This document shows, piece after piece, positions 1 to 11,430 of a stretch of 64,000 nt of DNA. The stretch is taken from NCBI RefSeq assembly GCF_014066305.1, contig NW_023501040.1, positions 806,001 to 870,000 of the forward strand, written 5' to 3'. Under the pieces are notes generated by a model. That model did no database searches and was not told the DNA's origin. It saw nothing but the letters and a program-made list of their open reading frames with translations. The number at the start of each line of letters is the position of its first letter. Within the stretch, counting starts at the first letter, position 1. The stretch is from Letharia columbiana. Taxonomy: Eukaryota > Ascomycota > Lecanoromycetes > Lecanorales > Parmeliaceae. Both the position numbers and the translations under genes were made by a program.

Positions 1-3000
1 GATCATGGAGAGCTGGCGCATGACATTTCAAGGTACAAGGGTGTCCACAAGGAAGTTTCGACCCACAAGGAACCTCACATTCCGGGATATCATACCACTG
101 TTCCGGGCTCCGGACTTGGTAAACTTTGCCTGGATGTCTTGAACAGCATGCACGGAAAGCCGGTCCAATTCTTCGCTTGGCAGACAGATCCTTAGAAATA
201 TGATTCCACATTGGTACGGCACTCATCAGTGTCGCATTACCGACGATGTAGAAGCCATTCTTGGCACGGCTGCAGCCAACGTTGATACGATTCGGGGTTT
301 TGAGAAACCCAACACGGCTCTCGAAGTTGCTCCTCACTGTGCTGAGGATGACGATTTTGGACTCTTCCCCCTGAAAATTGTCAATTGTAGCCAGTCTCAA
401 CATACTCGCGACGTTTATATCCGCTTTCGCCCCAAAAGAAGCTTCTTCTGGCTCCAATAGTCCTTCCAGTAACAGGCTCTCCCGATCTTTCTCACTTAGC
501 CACAGAGAACACGTTCCGTTAAGGCGGTGGGTAAAAGCAGCAAGCTGTCCGTTGTAGGGGGTCAGTATGGTGATATCCTGATAGTCATATTCATTACTGT
601 TGATCAAATATTCAACCAGTCCGACTACCATCTCAACCTCGAAAGCATTGGAAAATGATTTGGCCATCGACGATCCGGGGTCTGGAGTGTCTTCTGGCAT
701 TCCGTGATCGAGCCACCATACCCGGTCCAACATGCCGGCAACTGGCTCACGAGAGCGCGCTACCTCATGGTCCTGCGAAGGACGTGGTCAGATACTTCTA
801 CCAACCTTTACCAAAGCTGCAGCGATCCACATACCTGCAAAAATGGATATAGTGTCGCACGCATTAGATCGGCGATATCCGGGTGCATGCGCCGCTGCAA
901 GTCCAGACGAGATGAGGCAATGGGCCGTACTCCGGGCGTTGATGGTACCATCATACGCTCCATCAAGGATTCATCTAAACGGTAAGAGGCCCCTATTGTC
1001 GTCTCTAAAGAAAGAGCTGGCTCATTCACCTGGGGTCTGTACGAAGTTAATCGAGTCCGTAGTATGCTTATTCACCCTAATTCCTGCAACGTACCTGAGC
1101 TGCAATGGATCACCTATGAAGATAGCGTGTTTTACGGAAGGAAAAAGAGTGCACAGTGTCTGTGCCTCCATTACCTCTGCTGCTTCTTCGCAAATGACGG
1201 TCTGAAGGTTCAATTGGTTCAGCATGGAAGAATTCATAGCGCAGGCTGTCATAGTCATCGCGACAACGTCCTCTGATGTAGCTAATCAGCCAGAAAGTCA
1301 TGCAGTTTTTGCGGAATTTGCTTACGATCTCGAAGACACCGAGCATCAGTATCATGATGCACTTCATACCGTTTCGAGACAGCGACTTGATGGCGACGAT
1401 GAATTTCAGCTGTTCGGTCAAGTATGGTCTGAGGATCAATCTCTTCTTTCCATTTGTTGAGAAGACGCTGTCGCTCTTTAAGGCTCAATTTCCAAACGTT
1501 ACAGCCAGACGAAGGATCCGAAGCCGCTGTATTTGCCGCATTTAGTGCTACATTGTCAAGCACTCTGTGTTTTGTTCGGAGATCGCCATCATCTGCGTCA
1601 TCTTGAAATTCGTATTGATTGCCGAGCATACTGCTGAACTTGTCTAGGAGTCGATCGAGATCGTTGATGTCGCCTCCTTTGCCCCAAAACTCAAAGGCGA
1701 AACCGCCAGCTTTGCGAGCCAATCGAATATCTGCAAGCCGAGACGAGTCGACTCTCTCGAGCCCAGTGAAGCGTTCTAAGATTGCCGGATATTTTGATTT
1801 AAGAAGCTCTCGAACCGCTGGCCAGCTCAGTACGTCTGTGTTGAGGGACTCGCACCAACTTGTACCCTCAGTTGTTAAGCCTACGATTGACGAAATTAGT
1901 TGCCTGAATATACCAGAAAGGGAGTGGAAACAGACCTTCGACCTGACGATGGGCCTGGCTCTCTCTGCTTCTCTCAAGCGTGGTCTTCTTGAGTTGACGT
2001 GCTGCTGCTCGTAAGCTGAATGCCTTGGTCCAACTCTCCTTACTGTTACCGCCTAGTCGGACGAGTTTTGTCACCCCTGCTTGTCGAATGTCGTTCAAAA
2101 AGCTATCAAGAGCGTGGTTGGTCGTGCACACTACTAATATTGGTCTCCGCGAAACGTGGCTGCGCGATTCCAGGAGCACCTTGGTTAAGGCAACACCAAG
2201 AAAACTACGTGAAGTCAGCGGATGAGAAAAGAGGCGGTAGCCCAGAGAATACATACGTTTTGCCTGTCCCAGGCGGGCCCTGTGTAAAGGCAAAGCCTCG
2301 GCAAAGATTCTCGCAAAGAGCAGTAGCCTGGCCACGATCGAGTGTGGTCTCCTGGCACAGGTGATCAATGGCGATGGTCTTGGCTTCATTATCCGACACC
2401 AAGTCCCTTGGTCTTAGCGTAAGAGGGTTCGCATAGACATCGCCCTTTTTGCGAAGGCTGTTTAGCTGAAAAGCGAAGTCGTCCACGGTTGCATATTCGG
2501 GGACCAAGATTTCCGGGCTCGGGCCTGCAGTGGAAGGAGCTATAGATGTAATGAAAGCCAAGTCCTTATTGCTTGCTGACTTGTTTTGCAAATCTCTAAG
2601 TGTCCAGTAAAATCCAACATACAAGACGTTTGGTAATTCAACAAGGACAGATCTTTCTTGTCTAATGCCCTTTGAACTGTAAAGCAAGCGTCTCACCGCA
2701 TCAGTATCGCTCGTGTCGGCAAGTGATAGAACCACGGAAGCTGGAAAGATGGGTATGGTCAGCGATTAGCCGCAAAAAAACCTTCAACGCAGGGCATTAA
2801 GGACTGACCTCTAAGATCATTACCAGTACGCGGCTTCATGGCGAACGTGGTTTGGCGCTGTTCAATTACCATGAATGTCGTAGACAAAGTTTCCGCATCA
2901 TCAAGCCCAACTAGTGCGACGAGCATTCCTTCCTCGAGATGCTTCGATGGGCCTAAGCGTAGACCGCGCAATGCCTTGGGGCATGCAAAGCTGATCCTGA

Positions 3001-3634
3001 AAGTGACACCAACCTTGAAGCTCATAATTTGCTCCTCGAATACGATGTCGCGGAAGAGTGAATAGCGCACTCCCTTTGGAGTATTCATACGGTCATCGTA
3101 ATCCAAGATATGAGGCGAAGATATCAATTGCGTCAACTGTTGGCTTGCGTGGTAGCAAGAATCTATGATCGGTTCAACATTGTCGAATCTTAATTGGCGA
3201 AACTGAACATCCAAGAGCCTCTGCTGCCCACAAGGAAGATGATGCTCAGCCGATGGATCTTTGGCGGGAATATAGGTTTTTCGCCGACACAATATCTCAT
3301 CTGTAGTTGGTAAGATCTTGATATGTTGGATATTTACATGATCGTTGTTGTGCCTCGCGCCGTATCGTGACAATTGACCTGGACCATCCTGGTCAAATGG
3401 CAGGCTCTCTCGCGGCGAAAACCTGGGGTCAAGGGAAAGTAGGTTCGGAGGGCAGTCTAGGAAAGAAGATCCAGAGTTCTCATTAGGGGCTGCACAAATG
3501 TCGTGGCTCTTGGTGCATTCATATCCGCGGCGGCAAAACCCGTCGACAAAATCTTCGCACACCGAAGTAAGAGGGACTTGCGGAAGTCTGGAAGGTTGGA
3601 GCTTTGCTGCTCGAATAATCGTCCTGTTTGCCAT
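1..3634 (-). CDS. ZNFX1/Hrr1-like NF-X1 helicase, 3' end off window
   Basis: Superfamily 1 (UPF1-like) RNA helicase flanked by zinc fingers, the architecture of animal ZNFX1 and fission-yeast Hrr1, which act with small-RNA machinery; that role here is inference. Seven exons fit one frame: 2809-3634, 2257-2740, 1936-2204, 1326-1880, 1095-1281, 835-1036 and <1-772, with introns of 44-68 bp. Residues 26-44 form a CCCH finger (C-x7-C-x5-C-x3-H). Helicase motifs follow in order: Walker A GPPGTGKT (its last codon split by the 2205-2256 intron), VVCTTNHALD, Walker B VICEEAAEV, GDPLQLRPQ, then NFQGEESKIVILS and NVGCSRAKN in the last exon. Just before position 1 an NF-X1 finger begins (CEVPCGSKLPCGHPC). 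No stop is met before the edge, so the C-terminus is missing. Start is the ATG at 3634; an upstream exon cannot be excluded. Confidence 0.88.
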
Positions 3635-3846
3635 GATGAGAGGAGCTGGAATACCTTTGGGTCAGTACGAGCAGCATGACTTTAGCTGGGTATGGTCTAG
3701 GATGCTTACATATTGCAGGCTTGTTTGGGGGAACCCCGCAGATAGCTTGCAGCTGATGTACAGCTTCCTAAAAAGCAAGCAGATTTTTGCAGGGCGGCAC
3801 CCAGTCAAGACCGCGCAATTGACGTCCAACTCCCCGAGGAATACAT

Positions 3847-4325
3847 CAGTCGAAAAGGTTAGTGACGTGAGGATAACGGCTTGCTGGTTAAGGGAAAATG
3901 GTGGACGACTTTATCAGTCGATAAGTTTAGTGACGTGAAGATGATGGCTTGCTGGTTAAGGAAGTTAGGAAAAAGGGACTTTATCAGTCGAAAAGGTTAG
4001 TGACGTGAAGATGATGGCTTGCTAGTTGAAGAAAAACATTAGACGACTTATCAGTCGAAAAGGTTAGTGACGTGAAGATGATGGCTTGCTAGTTGAAGAA
4101 AAACATTGAGACGACTATCAGTCGAAAAGGTTAGTGACGTGAAGATGATGGCTTGCTAGTTGAAGAAAAACGGTGGACGACTATCAGTCGAAAAGGTTAG
4201 TGACGTGAAGATGATGGCTTGCTAGTTGAAGAAAAACATTGGACGACTATCAGTCGAAAAGGTTAGTGACGTGAAGATAATGGCTTGCAGGTTGAGGATA
4301 AACGGTGGACGACAATGTCAGTCGA
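3847..4325. repeat. 66-70 bp minisatellite, 7 copies plus partial
   Basis: The block starting CAGTCGA(A/T)AAG(G/T)TTAGTGACGTGA recurs at 3847, 3915, 3985, 4052, 4119, 4185 and 4251, with an eighth partial start at 4319. Central copies (3985-4251) are nearly identical; outer ones are diverged. Each full copy carries TGACGTGA, one base from the CRE palindrome TGACGTCA. The array lies 210-690 bp upstream of the helicase start at 3634. Confidence 0.93.
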
Positions 4326-4330
4326 ATTGT

Positions 4331-4575
4331 AAATCGAAATCAGTGGTCGAGGATAAATAGTTATCTGTGTAGAAGTTGAAGAGGATGATAGACGGAAATT
4401 ATGAATCGAAGTCGGTGGTTGAGGATGAATATTTGTATGTGGAAGAGTTGAAGAGAACAGTAGACGACAATGTCGATCGGAATGTCGGTCGGTGGTTGAG
4501 GATGAACATTTGTATATGAAGAAGTTGAAGAGGACAGTGGATGTCAGTGTGGATCGGAATGTCGGTCGAAATCAC
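4331..4575. repeat. Degenerate 72-77 bp tandem repeat, 3 copies
   Basis: A second, older-looking repeat type directly follows the first. Copies begin near GTGGT(C/T)GAGGAT at 4343, 4415 and 4492 and share GAAGTTGAAGAG and (T)CGAAATC/CGGAATGTCGGT segments. It shares GTTGAGGA and ACGACAATGTC words with the first array and may derive from it. Confidence 0.75.
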
Positions 4576-5350
4576 TTTCATGCTAGCTGTTCCCCTTCAT
4601 TTTCTACTCTATGGCTATACTTCCATGTCTCTGGGTGTTTCCTCCACTTGCTGACTTTCCAGGGATCTTCACTCTTTATCACACAGCTAATTTTCACTGT
4701 CTAAGTCTGGCTTTCTTTTACTGCTTTCCCCTGTCAACATGTAAACGATAGGTCTCCGAACAGCAGTAGGGGGTGGATGGTCAAAGGTTCAAAGGGGAGA
4801 GCAAGACTGTGGACGAAATGAACCCAAGATGCGGTTTGGTCTGGCGTCTTCCATTCACAAATCAATACGCAGGAGATAGGCCTCTTGGAATCAATGATTG
4901 CCCTTCAGGGGTACTGCAACTTTTGCTGGCAGCTTGCCTGATTTCTCCGAGAATTATGAAATCATCCAGGACGGAGTGTCTCCTGGTAGCATGAGCCAGG
5001 CAAGATTAAATGTCACGAACAGTCTACAATTTTCTAGCAAAGCGCACTGGGTCTTAACATGTTTAGGTAACTGTTTTGTTGTAGGCTTAGCAACACTCTT
5101 TAGCTCTCACGCTCACAAGAAAGAATAATAACACAGGAAAAATGGGTATCTAACGCTCTATGAATGCGGCAAAATATGCCACAATCGGGCTTCTAGAGCT
5201 CGTGGATGAAAGCTCAGATCAGAATGTAGTATCGTGTAGCTTCGCAATGCTCCGAGATCTATCCCACACCTTCAACGCCCCTCAAACAGTCAAAGTTTAG
5301 ATGATCCCGACATCTACCAGCACATTGCAGTCAGGCTGGGCGCGAGCGAG
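4576..5350. other. Intergenic, no gene seen
   Basis: About 775 bp between the repeat block and the 3' end of the zf-PARP gene. Only short open frames without recognisable composition; nothing else supported. Confidence 0.6.
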
Positions 5351-7171
5351 TCACTCTTCCATTGGATCGGGGGGCAGCCGGCGTTGCCTGTGTACATCGT
5401 CAGCTTGTCCACCAATCAATAAGACGGCTAGCATTCCGACCTTGGCTTTGACTTCTTTGTTAGTCTCCTCTCTCGATCCATGGACTGCCTTCTTGGGTGC
5501 TTTCTTGCGGCCTTTCTGAAGCTTTGGGGCGTCTTCGTTTGCTTCAACTTCGAGCTCTGGTGTGTGCTCTAGCTTGACGTTACCAAGAGGGGTCTCAAGC
5601 TCAGAAGCTGGATCAAGATCATCAGTCTCGGTGTCCTCGTCCTTGATCTTCTGAGCTGTTGCGGCTTTGCGTGGAGCTCGTGTCTTCTTCGCTATGTGAG
5701 GAGGAAGAGTATCATGATCGCTATTCTCGTTCTTGATGTGCAAAGCGGCCTCGTCTCCAGCTGTGGCCTTCTTGGCTTGTTTGCCACCCTTCTTGACTGA
5801 CTGGTCATCTAGCTTGAAGTCTCCATCGGCCTTGTCATCGTTAGCGTTTTTGCCCTTCTTGACGGCAGCTTTAGTCTTCTTATCCGCCGGCCCTTCTTTC
5901 TCAGATCTGGTCTCAGCATCCTCGTTCTTGGTCTTCGGTTCTTTCTTGATCCTAGGTTTGGTTTTCTTAGTTGTCGAACCTTCATTCTCAGACCCGCCGT
6001 CAGCATCCTCGTTCTTGATTTTCGGTTCTTTCTTGATCCTAGGTTTGGTTTTCTTAGTTGTCGAACCTTCATTCTCAGACCCGCCGTCAGCATCCTCGTT
6101 CTTGATTTTCGGTTCTTTCTTGATCCTAGGTTTGGTTTTCTTAGTTGTCGAACCTTCATTCTCAGACCCGCCGTCAGCATCCTCGTTCTTGATTTTCGGT
6201 TCTTTCTTGATCCTAGGTTTGGTTTTCTTAGTTGTCGAACCTTCATTCTCAGACCCGCCGTCAGCATCCTCGTTCTTGATTTTCGGTTCTTTCTTGGTCC
6301 TAGCCTTGGTCTTTTTCGCCGGCGGCTCAGCCTCTGCTGAGCCTTCCGCATCCGGGTCATGGTTGACATGGCCGCGCTTCTTGTCATGAGTCGTGCTGGG
6401 GCTCGCACTTTCTTCTCCGGCATTCTCCTCTTTCAAGGCCTTCGGATAGTTAGATGAAGAGGACATTAAGACAGCCAGGGCGGTAATTGGACCGGTAGAG
6501 GTACTTACTTGAGCTTCTGCCTTCAACCGTCGCTTACTCTCAAGCGTAAAGTATCCATTCTTTCCTTCGCGGTTCATTTCAATGTCCTAGACGCAGTCAG
6601 TAAGATGTATCTAGACTATTGGTAGACACTACTACCCAGCCCCAGTCTTCATCATCGATATGGCCCTGTTCTAAAGCCTTTACGACTTTTTCTTGGAAAT
6701 CCTCCGGAAGTTCATCGTAGCCATCGAGCTGGCTCGGGTCTCCTTCAATGCCCTCTTTGAGGTTGGAGATTACTCTGGGGGTCACGCAACCCCTGCAGGC
6801 GAATGAGATCAACAAGAGTGATGGCGAAGATTAAGAGATACCTACCAGTGTTTCCAAGCCCAGCTTTGCCAGTCCGGAGTAGTGATGAACGTGCCAAAAC
6901 GCAGCTGGCCCTTTTGGATTTTGATACCCTCTTTCTTGCACTCAGTATTCTTGCATCCAGCGCGATTGTTCGGCGAGACCTCTGTAAAAATCTGTCTCAG
7001 CTCACAGCAAAGCCGAAGAATTGACTAAGAAGAGCGAAGCAGCACCGTAACACGAAGGTGGTTTAGGAAAGCACTCGGTATGGCAACAGGCAGGTGTCAG
7101 GAATCCAAGGAAAAATACAAAAGGGCGAGCAATCGAGAATACTACATACCGATGCGATACGCCCCGGACAT
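5351..7171 (-). CDS. PARP-type zinc finger protein with repetitive charged tail
   Basis: Five exons fit: 7150-7171, 6846-6981, 6636-6792, 6509-6586 and 5351-6439, giving 493 aa. The start MSGAYRIEVSPNNRAGC and the following CKNTECKKEGIKI, LRFGTF, WAWKHWGCVTPRVI form a PARP-type zinc finger (residues about 3-90), which in PARP1 binds DNA strand breaks. There is no PARP catalytic domain. GYDELPEDFQEKV and DDEDW continue a conserved fungal N-terminal region. From about residue 135 the protein is lysine/glutamate rich with four almost identical 29-aa units, each holding IKNED and RIKKEP, both matching the SUMO consensus (hydrophobic-K-x-E). Exon 1 is only 22 nt; its 168-bp intron is the gene's longest. 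Likely nuclear; a DNA-damage or chromatin role is inference from the finger. Confidence 0.85.
5930..6290. repeat. Four 87-bp in-frame tandem repeats
   Basis: Inside the zf-PARP gene the word CCTTCATTCTCAGACCCGCC recurs every 87 bp (near 5979, 6066, 6153 and 6240). Units are almost identical at the DNA level, including synonymous positions, which points to recent expansion or homogenisation. Diverged half-units flank both ends. Copy number is likely to vary between strains. Confidence 0.93.
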
Positions 7172-7653
7172 ATTGGTGGGAGTTATGGCCTCTCAGTATG
7201 TTGACTTCATAGAGAGCGATTCTGTGGCTTGTTCCTAAGTCAAACCTGTTATGAAGGTAAAGAACTCACCAAGGGATTTAGTTAGCTTTCCTGATTTTAA
7301 GCCACAGGTTGGGTACCGTGTGTCTGAGTCAATGAGTTTTACCATCGGAATTCTTTGACGAAAAGATACAGTGGTGTTGACATTGATTTTCTTGGATCTG
7401 AGACCAGAAGCGCCAAGACAACGCTAGAGTTTCAGCCTTACGAAATAGAAAGTTCGATACACGCATAACTTCCACCAGACTACACCCATTGATTTCTCTT
7501 TGTGAGGTCCCTCTTCCCTTCTACTCTGTTCTTTATCGAGCGGGCTGGGATGACAATGGCTACAGCAACCTCGTTAAAAACAGGCTGATTGTAGGATCAT
7601 GGCGATTCTAGCCAACGTCCAGAGACTTCTCTGGGGCTCGAGTATCGCCACCA
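7172..7653. promoter_or_regulatory. Divergent promoter region
   Basis: 482 bp between the starts of the zf-PARP gene (-) and the 1009-aa gene (+). It must hold both promoters and 5' leaders. A short upstream ATG at 7599 lies out of frame with the downstream start and opens a 36-codon frame that overlaps it, so an upstream ORF may exist. No clear TATA or operator could be named. Confidence 0.5.
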
Positions 7654-10600
7654 ATGGCAAGAGCCTCTCCTGCACTAAGAGGCTTTGTGCAAGCATTCAG
7701 CCATCCTAGTACTAGCATAACAGCTGCAACTATACCGGCCTTTCTGGCCCCAGCAATCGTGCAGGAACGTAGGAATCCCAAGGGGACCCAAAGGCTGAAG
7801 TATCTTGGCTCCCGAAGACACGCATCGGTTACCGCATCTCAATACTCGACCGAGAACAGCATTGATAGTCACGCCAATAGCAAGCGTGGCCTGCCGCTTG
7901 AGGTAGAGGGTCTCGTCTCTTCCCCACGCCGAATAAAACCCGCAGCATGGGCCACCGCTATTGAATCGTACCTTCCTCAGAACCTACATCAGGGGCCCGA
8001 GAATACTGCTGAGGAAGTGATCCAACATGAAGTCCTACGACCAATTCACACTTTGCCAGAGGTTCTGTCCATGGCAAGATCGTACTGCAAAGCGGATCTT
8101 TTAAGCTATATTGGTGTATATCAGGAGCGATGGGAAGTAGTGATTTGGCTGGTCAAGGCTATGATGGGAAAATACCCGGGTCATATAGAGATGGAGAGGA
8201 GCTCGAGCCAGCTGCCACCACTGCTGTGGCGGACCGCTGAGCAAAGTCTGGATGAGGTCACAGGCAACGCAATACAAGTTGAAATGCCTCAGCCCTCAGA
8301 TGTGTCAGGGGGGCGCAACGGCTGGTATGGCCGCTTGTCTCTTGATCAATATCCTTGGCCATATATGTCAGATCGGTGGGATGACCCTCACATTCTAAGG
8401 CGTAAGAGCCTTGGACAAATATGGCAGAGCCTGGGTACAATGATCCTACAGGCAGCAGATCGTCCAGCGGAGGATTCTAGTTACAGCGTTATTATGTCTC
8501 ACGTCTTTCAGATTCTAGGACATTTACATCGCATTAATGCATTACCTGATTCGATTTACAATTATGCTCCCCCAACAGATCCGACTGTCCTCCAACGCCC
8601 GCCAACTTTACATCTGCTGTCAAGGCGTATCATGAGCACATTGTCGGATGTTGAATGGGGACTCCAATGGGAAGAGACGATCGCAAAGGCTATGTCTCAA
8701 GGATATGAACTACCCAAGGTTAGCGTGCAGCCAAAAATCCGCGAATTTGGGCCCGAGTTGTGGCTAGACCTCGTCCTATGGGCCTGCGTCGAAGGTGGTT
8801 GGGTCAGTGAAGGAGCTTGGATAGTCATCGAAATGGAAAGACGAACAACATCCAAGGATGCACGGTGGTCCACTATCAGCTGGCCGGAGATCTGCGAGAT
8901 GAAAGCACCGAAGCTTGACTGGACGTCCATCTTGAGGTTAGAGATCGACAAAACACGTTTGAATCAGGTAGGCGGTATTGGAATAGCGACCGGCACGAAC
9001 TCACATGTTGAGATGGGTGCCCGCACAGTCAGTCGAGAAGTTATATTAGCTCTCATAGATGGCTTGCTCAACGGCCCCCAGTCTACTGCCGGAGGCCTTG
9101 TTATGACCGTTGTCGAGCTTCGACGGAGTATAATCGCATGTAAAAGCTTGCTGGACCATAATCATCCGGAGCTTGAGAGCAACTTCATGGACGCTACCAT
9201 CCTACGGGTCTTTGAATCCTTTGGGAATGTCAAAGAGCAGCCCGGAATGCTCAACAGGTTTCTGGACTTGCGGGTCACCCAGCCCAAGCAGGTGACTCGC
9301 AGTTCTGGCACGAAAAGCTCGGCTCAGGACCAGGAGATAGACTATTCTGCGGCTGCTCTAGGCTTACGTCACAGAAACCTTCACCGTTTCTCGATTGATG
9401 GAAATCTTCGAGGAAGCCTTCAGACATTCAGGAAGATCCAAAGCACTATTGATACACAGCGTGAAGAGAGAATTCTCACCTTTGCGGACGAGTTGAGGGA
9501 ACGACTTGGAAGAGGCGATGATGTTTCAGACCTCTTTGGAGACACAGAGAACTATGTAGCACTTATTCAACCTCCCCCAATCCCGTCGAGCATTCTGGCT
9601 TCCTTCATAGACCTCATCACAAAAAGTAGGTTGTTCGATCTAGGGAATTGGCTCCTTTTGAATGAAGACATCGACGGAGGTCTTATGGATCCGGCCCTCT
9701 ATTCCGATCAGAACTTACAGCCAGCGCTCCTCCGATTTGGAACAGCAACATCAGATTCTCGTCTACTCACAAAGATCCTCGTAGAACTGGAGACACCATT
9801 CTCGGAGCCGGTTGTTCATGCCCTCTTGCGTTACCAGGTTGTCTTAGGAAGATGGTCAGCTGTCGAAGAATTGCTAGAGTACCTCAAAAACACACCAGAC
9901 ATGGCATGGAAGCCTAGCGATGCTACCACGATTGCAAAAACCATCTTGCAGTTGGAGCACGAGCAGTCAGACAATGCCAACACTGCCTCAGTTCCAAGAG
10001 CGCTCGCCCTTGTACAGAATTTGGTCAATGGCAAATACAATTCCAAGGCTGACCCTTCGCAGCTATTACCCGACTTCTCTCAAATGAGGATGGCCAACCA
10101 GCTTGGTCGGATACTTCAAACACTACCTGGGAGCTTGAGCAGGATTACCACCAGACCTGCCGGAGAAGATTCTCGAGCGCATGCTAGTGCTGATGTTACG
10201 CCTTATGCTTTCAACATCATTCTAGAGGCCATCGTGGATCGCTACGGAAGCCTTGCAGGTAAGAGGCTGTGGGAGCAATGGTGTCGTGCGCCCAACATCC
10301 GGAAGCAAAAGCAGCAATCGCGCTCATCTCGTGGAGGTCGCGAAAGAGTGGTGACTCCAGCGCTCTACATGCTCCGCAGTATCCTGCGACCAGCCTTGGA
10401 GATCAAACGGGCTCTACACGTGGCCAGGAAGGAAGAATTGATAAAGACGCAAGAGGCAAAGACGGCAACCCTTAACCACCAAGGAGATCCAGGCTCCGTA
10501 GATGGGGCCGCCAATGAGAAATTTCGACTCGGTGACGAAGACCAGAAGGTTCTCGACTGGGGCATCAGCATGTACAAGAGGTTTGGCCTGTCGGAACATG

Positions 10601-10683
10601 AGATCAACGGCGAGATCCCGGGATCTTTCCCTCGGCCTGGGAGGGTGAAGGCCGTGCAAGACGGGGATGCTGTAGATATTTGA
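7654..10683 (+). CDS. Probable mitochondrial helical-repeat protein, 1009 aa
   Basis: Single uninterrupted 3030-bp frame with ATG at 7654. I do not recognise the exact family. The N-terminus (about 75 aa) is rich in R, S, A and T, lacks acidic residues until about residue 38 and contains an RRHASVTASQYST stretch, typical of a mitochondrial targeting peptide. The rest is predicted mostly alpha-helical, with tryptophan-rich segments and leucine-patterned helices resembling the degenerate pentatricopeptide proteins of fungal mitochondria that act on organelle RNAs or translation. That function is inference; no single PPR motif is unmistakable. The C-terminal 80 aa are charged and end FPRPGRVKAVQDGDAVDI. 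No intron is needed. Shares a 482-bp divergent promoter with the zf-PARP gene. Confidence 0.75.
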   Translation: MARASPALRGFVQAFSHPSTSITAATIPAFLAPAIVQERRNPKGTQRLKYLGSRRHASVTASQYSTENSIDSHANSKRGLPLEVEGLVSSPRRIKPAAWATAIESYLPQNLHQGPENTAEEVIQHEVLRPIHTLPEVLSMARSYCKADLLSYIGVYQERWEVVIWLVKAMMGKYPGHIEMERSSSQLPPLLWRTAEQSLDEVTGNAIQVEMPQPSDVSGGRNGWYGRLSLDQYPWPYMSDRWDDPHILRRKSLGQIWQSLGTMILQAADRPAEDSSYSVIMSHVFQILGHLHRINALPDSIYNYAPPTDPTVLQRPPTLHLLSRRIMSTLSDVEWGLQWEETIAKAMSQGYELPKVSVQPKIREFGPELWLDLVLWACVEGGWVSEGAWIVIEMERRTTSKDARWSTISWPEICEMKAPKLDWTSILRLEIDKTRLNQVGGIGIATGTNSHVEMGARTVSREVILALIDGLLNGPQSTAGGLVMTVVELRRSIIACKSLLDHNHPELESNFMDATILRVFESFGNVKEQPGMLNRFLDLRVTQPKQVTRSSGTKSSAQDQEIDYSAAALGLRHRNLHRFSIDGNLRGSLQTFRKIQSTIDTQREERILTFADELRERLGRGDDVSDLFGDTENYVALIQPPPIPSSILASFIDLITKSRLFDLGNWLLLNEDIDGGLMDPALYSDQNLQPALLRFGTATSDSRLLTKILVELETPFSEPVVHALLRYQVVLGRWSAVEELLEYLKNTPDMAWKPSDATTIAKTILQLEHEQSDNANTASVPRALALVQNLVNGKYNSKADPSQLLPDFSQMRMANQLGRILQTLPGSLSRITTRPAGEDSRAHASADVTPYAFNIILEAIVDRYGSLAGKRLWEQWCRAPNIRKQKQQSRSSRGGRERVVTPALYMLRSILRPALEIKRALHVARKEELIKTQEAKTATLNHQGDPGSVDGAANEKFRLGDEDQKVLDWGISMYKRFGLSEHEINGEIPGSFPRPGRVKAVQDGDAVDI

Positions 10684-11076
10684 TCGGGTGCTTATGGAAT
10701 ATTTTTATATATATTAGCAATCTTTGAATCCACATCGAGTTGTCAACGCCAGCGTTCCTTCCCGCTGGTCAAAAGTCCCCCTCCCCTCCTCATCGCGCGC
10801 CGTTAGGCCCTGGCTCATCACTCGACCCCTCACGCTGCATCGAAGCGCGGCGAGTACGGGATTTTCCAAAATTTTCAAGTCGCCATTATAGATCCGTGAA
10901 ATATGTTGCAACACCAATGAAGAAATACCCCATTCCCCATGCTTCCGCAGCGACACCAGAACCCTTGCACACAAGCGCAATGTCCATTCTCGCAAGCCAA
11001 GTACGAGATATGCACCTCATCGCTGCCGCATGACCTGACCCAGCGGCAAGATTGATGGTGGAAGTTTTGCACTCTG

Positions 11077-11098
11077 TGAATGAATGAATGAATGAATG
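11077..11098. repeat. (TGAA)n microsatellite
   Basis: Five and a half tandem TGAA units at 11077-11098 in the convergent intergenic region. Confidence 0.9.
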
Positions 11099-11182
11099 CA
11101 TGTCATTAAGGCTTACAGCTACGGAGCGGGCGATTTTCAACTTTCTGTCTTCTTTGATTCTTTGTTTTTGTTGATTTTCGGC

Positions 11183-11313
11183 GGTGAAGAGGAAGAGGAA
11201 GAAGAGGAGGAAGGGGAGGAAGAGGAAGAGGAAGAGGAAGAGGAGGAGGAGGAAGAGGAAGAGAAGAAGAGGAAGAGGAGAAGAAGAAGAGGATGAAGAG
11301 GATGAAGAAGGTA
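11183..11313. repeat. 130-bp polypurine GAA/GGA tract
   Basis: Nearly pure A/G strand made of GAA, GAG and GGA triplets, followed at 11380-11405 and 11505-11534 by shorter GAA tracts. Mirror-symmetric polypurine of this kind can form triplex (H-DNA). Confidence 0.9.
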
Positions 11314-11430
11314 ATATGTACACTGAGCCGGACGATCATATGGATCCAGGCTGTTGGCAAAAGTCGTGTGTTGGTGTTGAAGAAGAAGAAGAAGAAGAAG
11401 AAGGAGTGGACGCTCTTGCAAAGAGCCGAC

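Noticed and set aside
5733..6423. 218-aa plus-strand and 204-aa minus-strand frames inside the zf-PARP gene
   Set aside because: Both are shadows of the 87-bp in-phase repeats in other frames; only the spliced frame joins a recognised domain.
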